The notes: generated from the letters alone by a model not told the origin. A DNA stretch of 64,000 bases from Oscillospiraceae bacterium (GCA_022793675.1 JAAWDH010000003.1:1-64000); one strand, 5' to 3'; counted from the first letter of the stretch, positions 23,021-31,626 are shown. A program made the numbers and translations.

Positions 23021-25273
23021 CTATTCCCCGTCCGGCGTCAGGGTCATCTGCTCCCCCAAGTCCTCGCCCCGCAACAGGAAGCCCGCTGCTGGCAGGGTCT
23101 TCGTCCGATAGCGGTGAGGGTTCTGGAAGGTTTCAGGGGTCAGCAGAGCCACTGACTCTACGCGGCCGTTCTTTTTAAAGGCCATTACCGCTACGCCCTG
23201 GTTGTCGCGAGTGGATTTGGCGGCAATCAGCGCCGGGCTGAAAATTAGATGGCGCTTTTGGTTGGAGGTGAGGACGTATTCGCTTTCCTCCGCCGGCTGG
23301 AAAATCGCCACCAGCGGCGAACGGTCGCTGTAGGCGTTTTGCAGCTTTTTGCGGTTGGTTTTTGTGGCATAGGCCGACAGCGGCACCTTGGAAACCTTGC
23401 CGTTTTCAAAGAAAAACAGCAGCTCGCCGGAAAAATCCTTGGTCAGGATTGTCGCCATCAGCTTCTCCCCCTCGTCAAAGCCCAGGCGGGAGGGGATGTA
23501 ATCGCCCATCACGCTGGCTTTGGTTTCGGAAAAGTCGGCAAGCTTTGCTTTGTACACCTGGGCCTTATCGGTAAAGAACAGTAGCTCGCAGAGGTTGCTG
23601 CCCTCCTGCTGCAGCGCCACCGCGTCCCCTTCCTTGAGCTTCTGGACGCTGCTCATCCGCAGCGATTGGGGGGTAATTTTCTTGAAATAGCCCTCCTCGG
23701 TGACGAAAACGTGGACGGGATAGTCGGGGGTCTCGTCTTCCTCGTTGTAATCGGTTAAGTCAGCGGCGTAGACAAAAAGGCTCTTGCGGGGCTGGCCGTA
23801 TTTTTTAATGACCTCCCGCAGCTCGCAGCTGATAATTTTATTGATGCGGCGGGGGCTTCCAAGAATTTCCTGCATTTCGGCAATGTCCAGCTCCAGCTGC
23901 TTGATTTCCTCCAGCCGCCCTAGGATATAGGCGCGGTTTAAGTGGCGCAGCTTGATTTCCGCCACGAATTCGGCCTGCAATTCGTCGATGCCGAAGCCAA
24001 TCATCAAATTGGGGACGACTTCGGCTTCTTCCTCGGTCTCGCGGATGATTTGAATGGCTTTGTCGATGTCCAGCAAAATTTTGGACAGACCCTGCAGCAG
24101 GTGGAGCTTCTCACTTTTTTTCTTCAGGTCGAACTGCACCCGGCGGGCGACGCAGCCCTGCCGGAACCGAATCCATTCCAGCAAAAGCTCTTTGGCCCCC
24201 ATCACCCTGGGGACGCTGTCAATCAGCACGTTGAAGTTGCAGGAATAAACGTCCTCCAACGGGGTGACTTTGAAAAGCTTCTGCATCAGCTTTTCGGCGT
24301 CGACGCCGCGCTTCAGCTCAATCGCCAGCTTTAGGCCGCTTAAATCGGTTTCGTCTCGGATATCGGCGACTTCCTTGATGCGGCTCTGTTTAATCAGGTC
24401 GATAATCTTGTCGATGATCGCTTCCACCGTCGTGGTGGGCGGGATCTCGGTGACTTCGATGCAGTTCTCGGCGCGGTCGTAAGTATAACGCCCCCGTACC
24501 CGGATAGAGCCGCGGCCGGTCGCGTAAATCCGTTCCAGCTCCGCTGGGTCGAGGATCACGGTGCCGCCGCCGGGGAAGTCCGGGCCTTTTAGGGTGTCCG
24601 ACACCTTATGGCCAGGGTTTTTCAACAGCTCTATCGTTGTTTCGCAGACCTCGGCGAGGTTGAAAGGGCAGATGGCGCTGGCCATCGAGACGGCGATGCC
24701 AACGTTGGCGTTGACGAGTACCGAGGGGAAGGTGGTGGGGAAAAGGGTAGGTTCCAGCATCGAGTTGTCATAGTTGGGCACCATGTCGACGGTGTCCTTG
24801 TCGATATCGCGGAACAGCTCGGCAGCAATCTTTTCCAGCTTGACTTCGGTGTAACGGGAAGCGGCGTAGGCCATATCGCGGGAATAGGCTTTGCCGAAAT
24901 TGCCTTTGGAGTCTACATAGGGGTGAAGCAGCGCCTCATTGCCAGTGGAAAGCCGCACCATCGTTTCATAAATGGGGCCGTCGCCGTGGGGGTTTAAACG
25001 CATCGTCTGCCCTACCACGTTAGCCGACTTGGTGCGCGCGCCGGTCAGCAGCCCCATCTTGTACATGGTATACAGCAATTTGCGGTGGGCGGGCTTGAAG
25101 CCGTCGATTTCGGGCAGCGCCCGCGAAACGATGACGCTCATCGCATAAGGCATATAGTTGACCTCCAGCGTTTCGGTGATCGGCTGTTCGACCACCACGC
25201 CGGCATCTTTGATATAGGCGTTATTTGGGCTTTTCTTTTTCGCCGAGGGTTCCTGTTTCCCTTTTTTTGCCAT
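23021..25273 (-). CDS. Type IIA topoisomerase subunit A (GyrA/ParC-like)
   Basis: 750 residues. The breakage-reunion domain has NYMPYAMSVIVSRALPEIDG, PHGDGPIYETMVRLS, and RYTEVKL with the DNA-linking Tyr141. A coiled-coil and tower region follows, then a shortened C-terminal wrapping domain with weak blades (YPVHVFVTEEGYFKKI; GQGVAVMAFKKNGRV pattern). It cuts and rejoins duplex DNA and needs an ATPase B subunit, which is not encoded nearby. It lacks the classic GyrA box, which favours a topoisomerase IV-like role. At the quinolone-contact site the usual Ser is Gly99; Glu103 is kept. An alpha/beta hydrolase gene lies 18 bases upstream. Confidence 0.93.
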   Translation of the reverse strand: MAKKGKQEPSAKKKSPNNAYIKDAGVVVEQPITETLEVNYMPYAMSVIVSRALPEIDGFKPAHRKLLYTMYKMGLLTGARTKSANVVGQTMRLNPHGDGPIYETMVRLSTGNEALLHPYVDSKGNFGKAYSRDMAYAASRYTEVKLEKIAAELFRDIDKDTVDMVPNYDNSMLEPTLFPTTFPSVLVNANVGIAVSMASAICPFNLAEVCETTIELLKNPGHKVSDTLKGPDFPGGGTVILDPAELERIYATGRGSIRVRGRYTYDRAENCIEVTEIPPTTTVEAIIDKIIDLIKQSRIKEVADIRDETDLSGLKLAIELKRGVDAEKLMQKLFKVTPLEDVYSCNFNVLIDSVPRVMGAKELLLEWIRFRQGCVARRVQFDLKKKSEKLHLLQGLSKILLDIDKAIQIIRETEEEAEVVPNLMIGFGIDELQAEFVAEIKLRHLNRAYILGRLEEIKQLELDIAEMQEILGSPRRINKIISCELREVIKKYGQPRKSLFVYAADLTDYNEEDETPDYPVHVFVTEEGYFKKITPQSLRMSSVQKLKEGDAVALQQEGSNLCELLFFTDKAQVYKAKLADFSETKASVMGDYIPSRLGFDEGEKLMATILTKDFSGELLFFFENGKVSKVPLSAYATKTNRKKLQNAYSDRSPLVAIFQPAEESEYVLTSNQKRHLIFSPALIAAKSTRDNQGVAVMAFKKNGRVESVALLTPETFQNPHRYRTKTLPAAGFLLRGEDLGEQMTLTPDGE

Positions 25274-25291
25274 GTCCTTCTCCCCTTCTTT

Positions 25292-26143
25292 TTAGAATTT
25301 ATGTTGGCCCTGCGGCCGCGGGCCAATTTGGGACCCGATAGACTGGACAAATTCTTCAATCAGCATATTGACTTGCTCGGGGGCATCCGTATTGGAATTA
25401 TGGCCAGCGCTCGGCAGCCAGACAAGCCTGATGCCCGTATTTTTATGCCACGCTTTGTTATATCTGATGCAGGAACCAGCGCGGTCCTTCTCCCCGCATA
25501 CCAGCAGCGCCGGGCAGCGAATCTGGTAAGGCAGGTCTGCCTCCATCGCTTCAGCCAGCATCCGGAAACCGTGCCCAGACAGCTTTGCATACCTTTCCTG
25601 GCTGCCGTCATACGCCGCCATCATACCGCGCATCAGCTGCCGCCCATATTCTGAAACCGCTACGCCGTTGGTCCCCGATTTCAGCAGCAGTTTCCAGGGG
25701 AAATGGCGGTACACCGGCTCCATCCTTTTCAGCATCCAAATTTCTGCCGCCGTCACATATTTCCGCTGCAGCGGCGCGGAATCGATTGATACAAAGCCTT
25801 TCAATTTCCCCGGGAACAGCTGGGCGTAGGCCTGCCCGACGTAGCCGCCCATAGACTGGCCGATGATGACGGGGGCTTCGACGCCTTCGGCGGTCAGGAT
25901 CCCGTCCAGCCACCTTGCCTTGTCCATCAGGCTGAAGGTCAGCTCAAAGGGCCAGGAAGCAGCATGACCAGGCGCGTCCCAGACGAAAATGCTATACTTC
26001 CCCTCAAAATATGCAATCTGTTTGTCAAATAGCCGGTGGTCTGCCGTTAGGCCCGGCAGGAAAACCAGCGCCAGGCTGCCGCCCGCCTTGCTGAACCAAT
26101 AATGGATCGGGCCGTTGGCTGTTTGGTATATCTTTTCAACCAT
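25292..26143 (-). CDS. Alpha/beta hydrolase
   Basis: 283 residues from the ATG at 26141-26143, 5 bases after GAGGG and overlapping the metH stop by 8 bases. Strand order and motifs are clear: LVFLPGLTADHRLF (oxyanion region), IIGQSMGGYVGQA (nucleophile Ser), LLVCGEKDRAG (acidic residue), and PSAGHNSN (catalytic His). No signal peptide. Substrate unknown. Position inside the methionine/topoisomerase operon gives no clear hint. Confidence 0.9.
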   Translation of the reverse strand: MVEKIYQTANGPIHYWFSKAGGSLALVFLPGLTADHRLFDKQIAYFEGKYSIFVWDAPGHAASWPFELTFSLMDKARWLDGILTAEGVEAPVIIGQSMGGYVGQAYAQLFPGKLKGFVSIDSAPLQRKYVTAAEIWMLKRMEPVYRHFPWKLLLKSGTNGVAVSEYGRQLMRGMMAAYDGSQERYAKLSGHGFRMLAEAMEADLPYQIRCPALLVCGEKDRAGSCIRYNKAWHKNTGIRLVWLPSAGHNSNTDAPEQVNMLIEEFVQSIGSQIGPRPQGQHKF

Positions 26144-28514
26144 TGCAGCCCTCGCCGCACAAGACGCGTTCAGCGTAATGGACAGAGCCCATGGCATCCT
26201 TGGCGTAAAAGTCTGCGCCGATCATATCGGCATATTCCTGGGTGAGGACTGCGCCGCCCACCATCACCAGGCAATCGGGCTTTGCCGCCCGCAGCTGCCG
26301 GATGGTCTCTTCCATCGAAGGGACGGTCGTGGTCATCAGGGCGCTTAGGCCCACCAGCCGGACGTTTTGGGCAGCCGCCGTTTCCACCACCGTTTCCGGC
26401 GGGACATCCTTCCCTAAGTCAATCACGTCAAAGCCGTAATTTTCCAACAGCACCTTGACAATATTTTTGCCGATGTCGTGGATGTCGCCTTTGACGGTGG
26501 CGAGGATGACCTTGCCTTTTTTCCGCTGCGCCTCGCCCGAGCGGCTCAGGGTATCCTTGACCACCGAAAAGGCCGCCTTGGCCGCGTCGGCGCTCATCAG
26601 CAGCTGGGGCAGGAAAACCGTCCCCTGTTCAAAGCCCTTCCCCACCTGGTCAAGCGCCGGGATCAGCGTTTCGTTAATTACAGCCAGCGGTTCGGACGCC
26701 GCCAGCGCCGCCGCAGCCTGCTGGGCAGCGTCCTCCTTCAGCCCGCGGACGACCGCTTCAAAAAGGGTTAGGCCGGACTGGGGGCTCGGCGCAGCAGGGG
26801 CCTCTTGGCCGCCGTAAGCGGCGATATAATCCGCACACTGGCTATCATGGGCAAAAAGGGCGCGGAAGGCATGGTAGGACTGCATCATGGCGGCGCTTTT
26901 GGGATTGATGATGGCGGCATCCAGCCCGGCCTGCAGTGCCGTCAAGTAGAAGGCGCTGTTGACGATTTCACGTCTGGGCAGGCCAAAGGAAACATTGGAA
27001 ACGCCAAGCACCGTTTTGACCCCAAGCTTCCCTTTGATAAGCTTCAGCGCCTCCAGCGTCGCCATTGCGGCCTGCTGGCCGGAGCTGATGGCCATCGTCA
27101 GGGCGTCGACGACGATATTTTCGCGGCCGATGCCGTAGCTTTCGGCGGTACGGACAATTTTTTCAGCAACCGCCAGCCGCCCGGCTGCCGTTTCAGGGAT
27201 CCCCCCTTCGTCGATGGTCAACGCTACGATGACGCCGCCGTATTTTTTGGCAAGCGGGAAGACCGTTTCCATACTTTCCTGCTTGCCGTTGACCGAATTG
27301 ATCATCGCCTTGCCATTATAATGGCGCAGCGCCGTTTCCATTGCGGCGGGGTCGGTGGTATCAATCTGCAGCGGCAGGGTGACGACGCTTTGCAGCTCCG
27401 ACACGACCTTTCCCATCATTTCTGCTTCATCGATTTCAGGAAGCCCGACGTTAACATCAAGGATATGCGCGCCGCTTTCCTGCTGGGCGACGCCTTCGCT
27501 TAAAATATAATCGATGTCTTGTTCCCGCAGCGCCTGTTTAAAGCGGGATTTGCCGGTGGGGTTGATGCGTTCGCCGATAATAACAGGGTCAGGCCCGATT
27601 TCTACCGCCATTGTCCCCGATGAAACCACCGTCCGGCGGTTATCCGGCAGCGGCAGCGGCGGCAGATCTTTACAAAGCTCTACCTCCCGGCGCAGATGCG
27701 CCGGCGTCGTCCCGCAGCAGCCTCCCAGCATCCAAACGCCCCGTTTGGCGACTTCGCGCATTGTTTGGGCAAAATCTTCGGGGGAAACGTTATAAAAGGT
27801 TTTGCCGTCCACCACCACCGGCAGCCCGGCGTTGGGGTTGACAATCAGCGGGATGGAACAGCACTGGGTCAGCTCGTCCACCAGCGGCAGCATCTGCGCA
27901 GGACCAAAGCCGCAGTTAAGCCCCAGCGCATCTACGCCCAGCCCTTCCAGCATCGCGACGGCGGCGGGGATATCCGCCCCAGTAAGCAGCCGGCCCCGTT
28001 CGTCAAAGACCATTGTTGCAAAAACCGGCAGGCTGCTATTTTCCTTGGCCGCCAATACAGCCGCCTTCAGCTCCATCGTGTCGCCCATGGTCTCAATGAG
28101 GATACAGTCGGCTTCGCCGCCGGCCCGCACCATCTCTGCAAAAGCGTTATAAGCGTCGTCAAAACCCAGGTCGCCCATCGGCTTTAGAAGCCGCCCGGTA
28201 GGGCCGACGTCCAGCGCCGCATAACCATGCCCCGTTTCAGCGATAGCCTTCTTAGCCAGCGCAACCCCGGCGCGCGCCAGCTCCGGCGCTTTTTCCCCAG
28301 CTTTCAGGCGGTTGGCGCCAAAAGTGTTGGCTTTGATGATGTCGCAGCCGGCGTCAAGGTAGCCCTTATGGATTTCAAGGATCGTCTCGGGATGGGTGAG
28401 GCTCCAGTTTTCGGGCAGCTCGCCTTGGGGCAGTCCCGCTTTTTGCAGCAGGGTTCCCATCGCCCCATCAAAAAAGATGAGGCGCTTCCCCAAAAGTTTT
28501 GCAAGATTTGTCAC
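26136..28514 (-). CDS. metH: Cobalamin-dependent methionine synthase (no activation domain)
   Basis: 792 residues from a GTG start with GGAGG 7 bases upstream. Residues 1-290 are the homocysteine-binding barrel (DGAMGTLLQ; zinc ligands in NCGFGP and GGCCGTTPAHL). Residues ~310-560 are the pterin/methyl-THF barrel (GERINPTGK; LDVNVGLPEIDE). Residues ~580-792 bind cobalamin (cap helices, then KGDIHDIGKN with the axial His, and GGAVLT). The C-terminal reactivation domain of the ~1200-residue E. coli type is missing; it is a separate gene at 29170-29811. It transfers methyl from methyl-THF made by MetF, encoded in the same operon. Confidence 0.95.
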   Translation of the reverse strand: MTNLAKLLGKRLIFFDGAMGTLLQKAGLPQGELPENWSLTHPETILEIHKGYLDAGCDIIKANTFGANRLKAGEKAPELARAGVALAKKAIAETGHGYAALDVGPTGRLLKPMGDLGFDDAYNAFAEMVRAGGEADCILIETMGDTMELKAAVLAAKENSSLPVFATMVFDERGRLLTGADIPAAVAMLEGLGVDALGLNCGFGPAQMLPLVDELTQCCSIPLIVNPNAGLPVVVDGKTFYNVSPEDFAQTMREVAKRGVWMLGGCCGTTPAHLRREVELCKDLPPLPLPDNRRTVVSSGTMAVEIGPDPVIIGERINPTGKSRFKQALREQDIDYILSEGVAQQESGAHILDVNVGLPEIDEAEMMGKVVSELQSVVTLPLQIDTTDPAAMETALRHYNGKAMINSVNGKQESMETVFPLAKKYGGVIVALTIDEGGIPETAAGRLAVAEKIVRTAESYGIGRENIVVDALTMAISSGQQAAMATLEALKLIKGKLGVKTVLGVSNVSFGLPRREIVNSAFYLTALQAGLDAAIINPKSAAMMQSYHAFRALFAHDSQCADYIAAYGGQEAPAAPSPQSGLTLFEAVVRGLKEDAAQQAAAALAASEPLAVINETLIPALDQVGKGFEQGTVFLPQLLMSADAAKAAFSVVKDTLSRSGEAQRKKGKVILATVKGDIHDIGKNIVKVLLENYGFDVIDLGKDVPPETVVETAAAQNVRLVGLSALMTTTVPSMEETIRQLRAAKPDCLVMVGGAVLTQEYADMIGADFYAKDAMGSVHYAERVLCGEGCNG

Positions 28515-28561
28515 GCGAAAACCTCCTTTTGGAATATGGGGTGAAGCGTTTTCTGATGGCC

Positions 28562-29146
28562 TTATTGCGTCGGCAAGCTGGGAAATTCAATAAAATCAGG
28601 CGGCAGCGCCTGGACAAGCCAGACGCCGTTGTCAGCCTGATAGAAGGTATAGCCGCAGCGGCCAGCCTCGCCGGACAATATAGTTAAGACGATTGTTTCG
28701 CCCCGGCGTCTGCCGCCGACGTTACGGGCGGTGCCTTCGTCGCTGGAGAGGTGCACGTATTGCCGTCCCATCGGTTTTAGGCCCCCGGCGCGGATGCTGT
28801 CCAGCGCATAGGCTGTCGTACCATGGTAAAGGGTCTCGGGCGGCTGGACGGGCTGGTAATCCATCCAGACGTCGACGCTGTGGCCCTGGCAGGCGCGGAT
28901 TTTGTCCCCTTCAGCGTTATAGGCGTAACGGCCTTTGGCGTCAGTGCGGACAATTTCATCAAGGATCTGCCGGTCGATGGTCCAGCCGCGGCGGCGCGTC
29001 CCGTCGATCAGCGCTTCGACATTAGCCCAAGCGCCGTGGTATTCCAATTCAATCCCAACAAGCTCTGGCTGGTGGCGGAGGACCAACGATAAAAACTTGC
29101 TCAGCGACTGCTGGCCGTCCGGCTGCCTCTTTTTCTTTTGAAGCAT
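28562..29146 (-). CDS. kptA: RNA 2'-phosphotransferase (Tpt1/KptA family)
   Basis: 194 residues from the ATG at 29144-29146, 8 bases after GGGGGA. The N-terminal wing has LSKFLSLVLRHQPELVGI; the NAD-binding half has TLYHGTT, GGLKPMGRQYVHLS, and GRRRGETIVLTIL. These cover the Arg-His-Arg-Arg catalytic set of Tpt1. The enzyme moves a 2'-phosphate from RNA to NAD+. In bacteria its natural substrate is unclear, perhaps repaired RNA ends. It sits inside the methionine gene group. The end LPTQ-stop resembles the CTACTGCGTCG repeat core in reverse, with one changed base. Confidence 0.92.
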   Translation of the reverse strand: MLQKKKRQPDGQQSLSKFLSLVLRHQPELVGIELEYHGAWANVEALIDGTRRRGWTIDRQILDEIVRTDAKGRYAYNAEGDKIRACQGHSVDVWMDYQPVQPPETLYHGTTAYALDSIRAGGLKPMGRQYVHLSSDEGTARNVGGRRRGETIVLTILSGEAGRCGYTFYQADNGVWLVQALPPDFIEFPSLPTQ

Positions 29147-29169
29147 TACGGCTTCCCCCTTTACTGTAA

Positions 29170-29811
29170 TTAGGCCCTGCGGAAGGGGCAGCCCCTTTTC
29201 CCGCAGGCAGCGCATTTGTGGACGCCGCAGCGCCCTTTGTCCGGCGTCAGGCCGATCACTGCCGACACCGATTTGCTTGGGACCATCATCAGCGACGCCG
29301 TAACCGAAAGGCCAATGCGTCGGTCGCTCTCAAGAAAACTTAACAGCGGCTTTTGGAAACTAAGCGGCAGGTCGCCGTACCCTGGACTGAAGCGCGGAAC
29401 CAGGTAAAGCCCTTCTGCCGCGGCGGCAAGCCCCTTTTCGCACTCGTCGCAAAAAGCCTCAATAACAGCAGCCGCGGCAGCCTGTATGGCTACCGTCCGC
29501 CCCATCCCCGAAAGGGTGCTGCGGCGCAGCAGCAGGTCGACGCCAGTCCCCAGCGTCGCGGCAAACAGGAAGGCTTCGGTGCAGCCTTCCAGGTGCCTAT
29601 AAAGGCTTTTGCTGGCAGTTTCCAGCTGCCCCAACCGCACAGAGCCGCCTGTTTCCAGCGAAAGGCTGACCCGGCGGCTGACCTGCCTTGGGACGGCTGC
29701 CGCCATAACCTGGGCGAGAGCCTCCTCAGCCAGCGCTTTCAGCGCCCCATCCGGTTCGCCGGAAGCGCCCATATAGCGGTAAATCTCGCGGCGGTCTATC
29801 TGCAGGCTCAT
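29170..29811 (-). CDS. Stand-alone MetH activation-domain protein
   Basis: 213 residues. It matches the reactivation domain of methionine synthase with the SAM-binding RFSPGYGDLPLSFQ motif, then VPSKSVSAVIGLTP and a Cys-rich end CAACGKRGCPFR. It would bind the cobalamin domain of MetH and remethylate oxidised cob(II)alamin using SAM and an electron donor. It overlaps metF by ATGA (29808-29811) and lies two genes before metH, so the split enzyme is made from one transcript. The extra C-terminal cysteines are typical of the stand-alone form and may hold a metal. Confidence 0.9.
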   Translation of the reverse strand: MSLQIDRREIYRYMGASGEPDGALKALAEEALAQVMAAAVPRQVSRRVSLSLETGGSVRLGQLETASKSLYRHLEGCTEAFLFAATLGTGVDLLLRRSTLSGMGRTVAIQAAAAAVIEAFCDECEKGLAAAAEGLYLVPRFSPGYGDLPLSFQKPLLSFLESDRRIGLSVTASLMMVPSKSVSAVIGLTPDKGRCGVHKCAACGKRGCPFRRA

Positions 29812-30686
29812 GACGCGTCCCTGCCCAGCACCGCCGACAGGTTATCAAAAATCTTTGCCGCTACATCGGGCTTATTCATGGTATACAGGTGGATGCCGCG
29901 GATACCGTTGGACAACAGGTCGATAATCTGCTCGGTGGCATAGGCGATGCCGGCCTGCTTCATCGCCGCTGGGTCGCTGCCAAAACGGTCGATCATCACT
30001 TTCAGGCGATAGGGCAGTTCGGTGCCCGAAAGCTCAGTAATCCGCTTAATCTGCTTGGCGTTGGTCACCGGCATAATCCCCGCCAGCACTGGCACAGTAA
30101 TATTTTTGGCCAGCGCCCGGTAAAGGAACCGGTAGAGGATGTTATTGTCAAAAAACATCTGGGTGGTCAGGAAATCGCAGCCGGTCTCCACCTTCCCTTT
30201 CAGGTAATCTAGGTCGGCTTCCTTGCTTGGGCACTCGATATGCCCTTCCGGGTAGCAAGCGCCGCCGATGCAGAAATCGCCGGCCGCCTTAATTTCGCCG
30301 ATTAGTTCGCTGGCATAACGGTACTGGCCCGGCAGCGGGAAGTCGGCGTCTTTGGGGATGTCCCCCCGCAGCGCAAGGATGTTCTGCAGCCCCGCCGCCT
30401 TGATCTCGCCGATGGTTTCGCGCACCTTTTCTCGCGTAGAGGAAGCGCAGGTCAGGTGGGCCAGCGTCGTCACCCCAAATTCCTCCTGGATCATGCCGGC
30501 GATGCGGATGGTGTTCTGGGAGGTGCCGCCACTGGCCCCGTAAGTGACGCTGATAAAATCCGGCCGCAGCGCTGCAATCTGTCTGGCGGCTTTAACGACA
30601 CCGGGGAAATCATCGTCTTTTTTCGGCGGGAAAATCTCGCAGGAAACTGTCGCTTGTTCCCGTCTCAGCATTTCAGTAATTTTCAT
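29808..30686 (-). CDS. metF: Methylenetetrahydrofolate reductase
   Basis: 292 residues. CEIFPPKK near the N-terminus, SVTYGASGG (substrate pocket), LAHLTCASSTRE, ILALRGDIPKD, FCIGGACYPEGH and TQMFFDN are the family blocks of the FAD-dependent reductase. It makes 5-methyl-THF for MetH. First gene of the operon, under the promoter at 30739-30767; the ~50-base leader holds no SAM riboswitch or T-box. Confidence 0.96.
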   Translation of the reverse strand: MKITEMLRREQATVSCEIFPPKKDDDFPGVVKAARQIAALRPDFISVTYGASGGTSQNTIRIAGMIQEEFGVTTLAHLTCASSTREKVRETIGEIKAAGLQNILALRGDIPKDADFPLPGQYRYASELIGEIKAAGDFCIGGACYPEGHIECPSKEADLDYLKGKVETGCDFLTTQMFFDNNILYRFLYRALAKNITVPVLAGIMPVTNAKQIKRITELSGTELPYRLKVMIDRFGSDPAAMKQAGIAYATEQIIDLLSNGIRGIHLYTMNKPDVAAKIFDNLSAVLGRDAS

Positions 30687-30738
30687 AGCTGCTCCATTCT
30701 GCCGCCCAGGACGGCTTTCGGATTATTCCGTACCTTTT

Positions 30739-30767
30739 ATTATACCGAAACGGCGCAAATATTGCAA
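30739..30767 (-). promoter_or_regulatory. Sigma-A promoter of the metF operon
   Basis: On the minus strand TTGCAA, 17 bp, TATAAT. The leader to metF is about 45 bases. Confidence 0.85.
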
Positions 30768-30783
30768 GGGTTTCTTTGTAAAA

Positions 30784-31000
30784 GTACGGGTCGCTTTTGA
30801 AGAAAGCCAAGCTTAGCAGAGCTAAGCTCCGCAAAACTTTTAATCGCCCGGGTACACGTCAGCACAAGCTTAACCGTCTACTGCGTCGATAGGTATAATA
30901 CGTACTCACCAGGAAAAGTGAGTGCGTATCGTTTTTATATGGAACTACCTGCCCGTAACTGCGGGAGAACCGGCATTGCCTGCCGGCACAGCCGGCCGCA
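30784..31000 (+). repeat. Dispersed composite repeat, locus 5 (interrupted)
   Basis: It has the A module with the long palindrome form (AAGCTTAGCAGAGCTAAGC), AAAACTTTTAATCGCC, GGTACACGTCAGCAC, CTACTGCGTCGATAGG, and the C2 end (CCCGTAACTGCGGGAGAACC, GCCGGCACAGCCGGC). The TGCC...GGAACC part is interrupted at about 30893-30940 by a segment with its own hairpin (30898-30929) and T run. The remainder of the 30687-31184 gap holds the promoter at 30739, two hairpins and a doubtful micro-ORF. Confidence 0.88.
30898..30929 (+). terminator. Hairpin with T run inside repeat locus 5
   Basis: 12-bp stem ATACGTACTCAC/GTGAGTGCGTAT with one wobble pair, 8-base loop, then CGTTTTTAT. No plus-strand gene precedes it, so it looks inserted with the interruption in this repeat copy. 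Confidence 0.55.
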
Positions 31001-31026
31001 GAGGACGAAACCCCCATAAAAATACA

Positions 31027-31058
31027 CAGCCTGCCAGAGAATATTTCATGACAGGCTG
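31027..31058 (-). terminator. Second hairpin downstream of the tRNA cluster
   Basis: Stem CAGCCTG/CAGGCTG with extra pairs inside, followed on the minus strand by TGTATTTTTAT. It would stop transcripts that pass the terminator at 31151. Confidence 0.5.
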
Positions 31059-31066
31059 CACTTTAT

Positions 31067-31123
31067 TCAGGTTTTACAGACTTCAAGGTAGGACGCGGTA
31101 ACTGTTCCCGATACCTTTCCCAT
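31067..31123 (-). CDS. Doubtful 18-aa micro-ORF after the tRNA operon
   Basis: MGKVSGTVTASYLEVCKT, with AAAGGGCGGG about 8 bases before the ATG. It lies between the two hairpins at 31151 and 31027. No promoter of its own is visible. It may be chance. Confidence 0.15.
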   Translation of the reverse strand: MGKVSGTVTASYLEVCKT

Positions 31124-31150
31124 AAAATCCCGCCCTTTTCGTACAAAATA

Positions 31151-31181
31151 GAGAAGCCGGAACTTTTCGTTCCGGCTTCTC
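31151..31181 (-). terminator. Terminator of the tRNA operon
   Basis: Perfect 13-bp stem GAGAAGCCGGAAC/GTTCCGGCTTCTC with a 5-base loop, followed on the minus strand by TATTTTGT. It starts 4 bases after the last tRNA. Confidence 0.88.
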
Positions 31182-31184
31182 GGC

Positions 31185-31260
31185 TGGTTGGGATGGAAGG
31201 ATTTGAACCCTCGGAATGACGGGGCCAGAACCCGCTGCCTTACCCCTTGGCTACATCCCA
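31185..31260 (-). tRNA. tRNA-Gln (anticodon CUG)
   Basis: Acceptor TGGGATG/CATCCCA, discriminator A and encoded CCA. The anticodon loop TTCTGGC sits on a GCGGG stem, and the T arm has GGTTCAAATCC. Last gene of the five-tRNA operon. Confidence 0.93.
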
Positions 31261-31282
31261 ATATCTACGAGCCAGAGACAAT

Positions 31283-31358
31283 TGGTTGGGCTAGATGGAT
31301 TCGAACCATCGGAATGAAGGAGTCAAAGTCCTTTGCCTTACCTCTTGGCTATAGCCCA
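31283..31358 (-). tRNA. tRNA-Gln (anticodon UUG)
   Basis: Acceptor TGGGCTA/TAGCCCA, discriminator A and encoded CCA. Anticodon loop CTTTGAC on an AAGGA/TCCTT stem. It shares its D arm and most of its body with the neighbouring Gln(CUG) gene, so one probably arose from the other by duplication. Confidence 0.94.
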
Positions 31359-31366
31359 GTATGAAA

Positions 31367-31441
31367 GGTGGATAGTGGGATTCGAACCCACGGCCTTCAG
31401 AGCCACAATCTGACGCGCTAACCAACTGCGCTATACCCACC
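31367..31441 (-). tRNA. tRNA-His (anticodon GUG)
   Basis: Acceptor GTGGGTA/TATCCAC with the G-1 residue encoded and discriminator C, both His identity elements. Anticodon loop TTGTGGC. CCA is not encoded, unlike the flanking genes. Confidence 0.94.
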
Positions 31442-31447
31442 ATATCC

Positions 31448-31524
<77 letters not shown>

Positions 31525-31626
31525 AGATCAACCATTCGACGCCGTGCGCCCTCTGATCCTGTGGTGCTGCACTGGCTAAACAAGTTTTTATAGGACACTG
31601 CCGATTACCTTTTAGGCTGCCTGGAA

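Noticed and set aside
30687..30740. SAM riboswitch or T-box before metF
   Set aside because: The leader is only about 50 bases and contains none of the conserved motifs.
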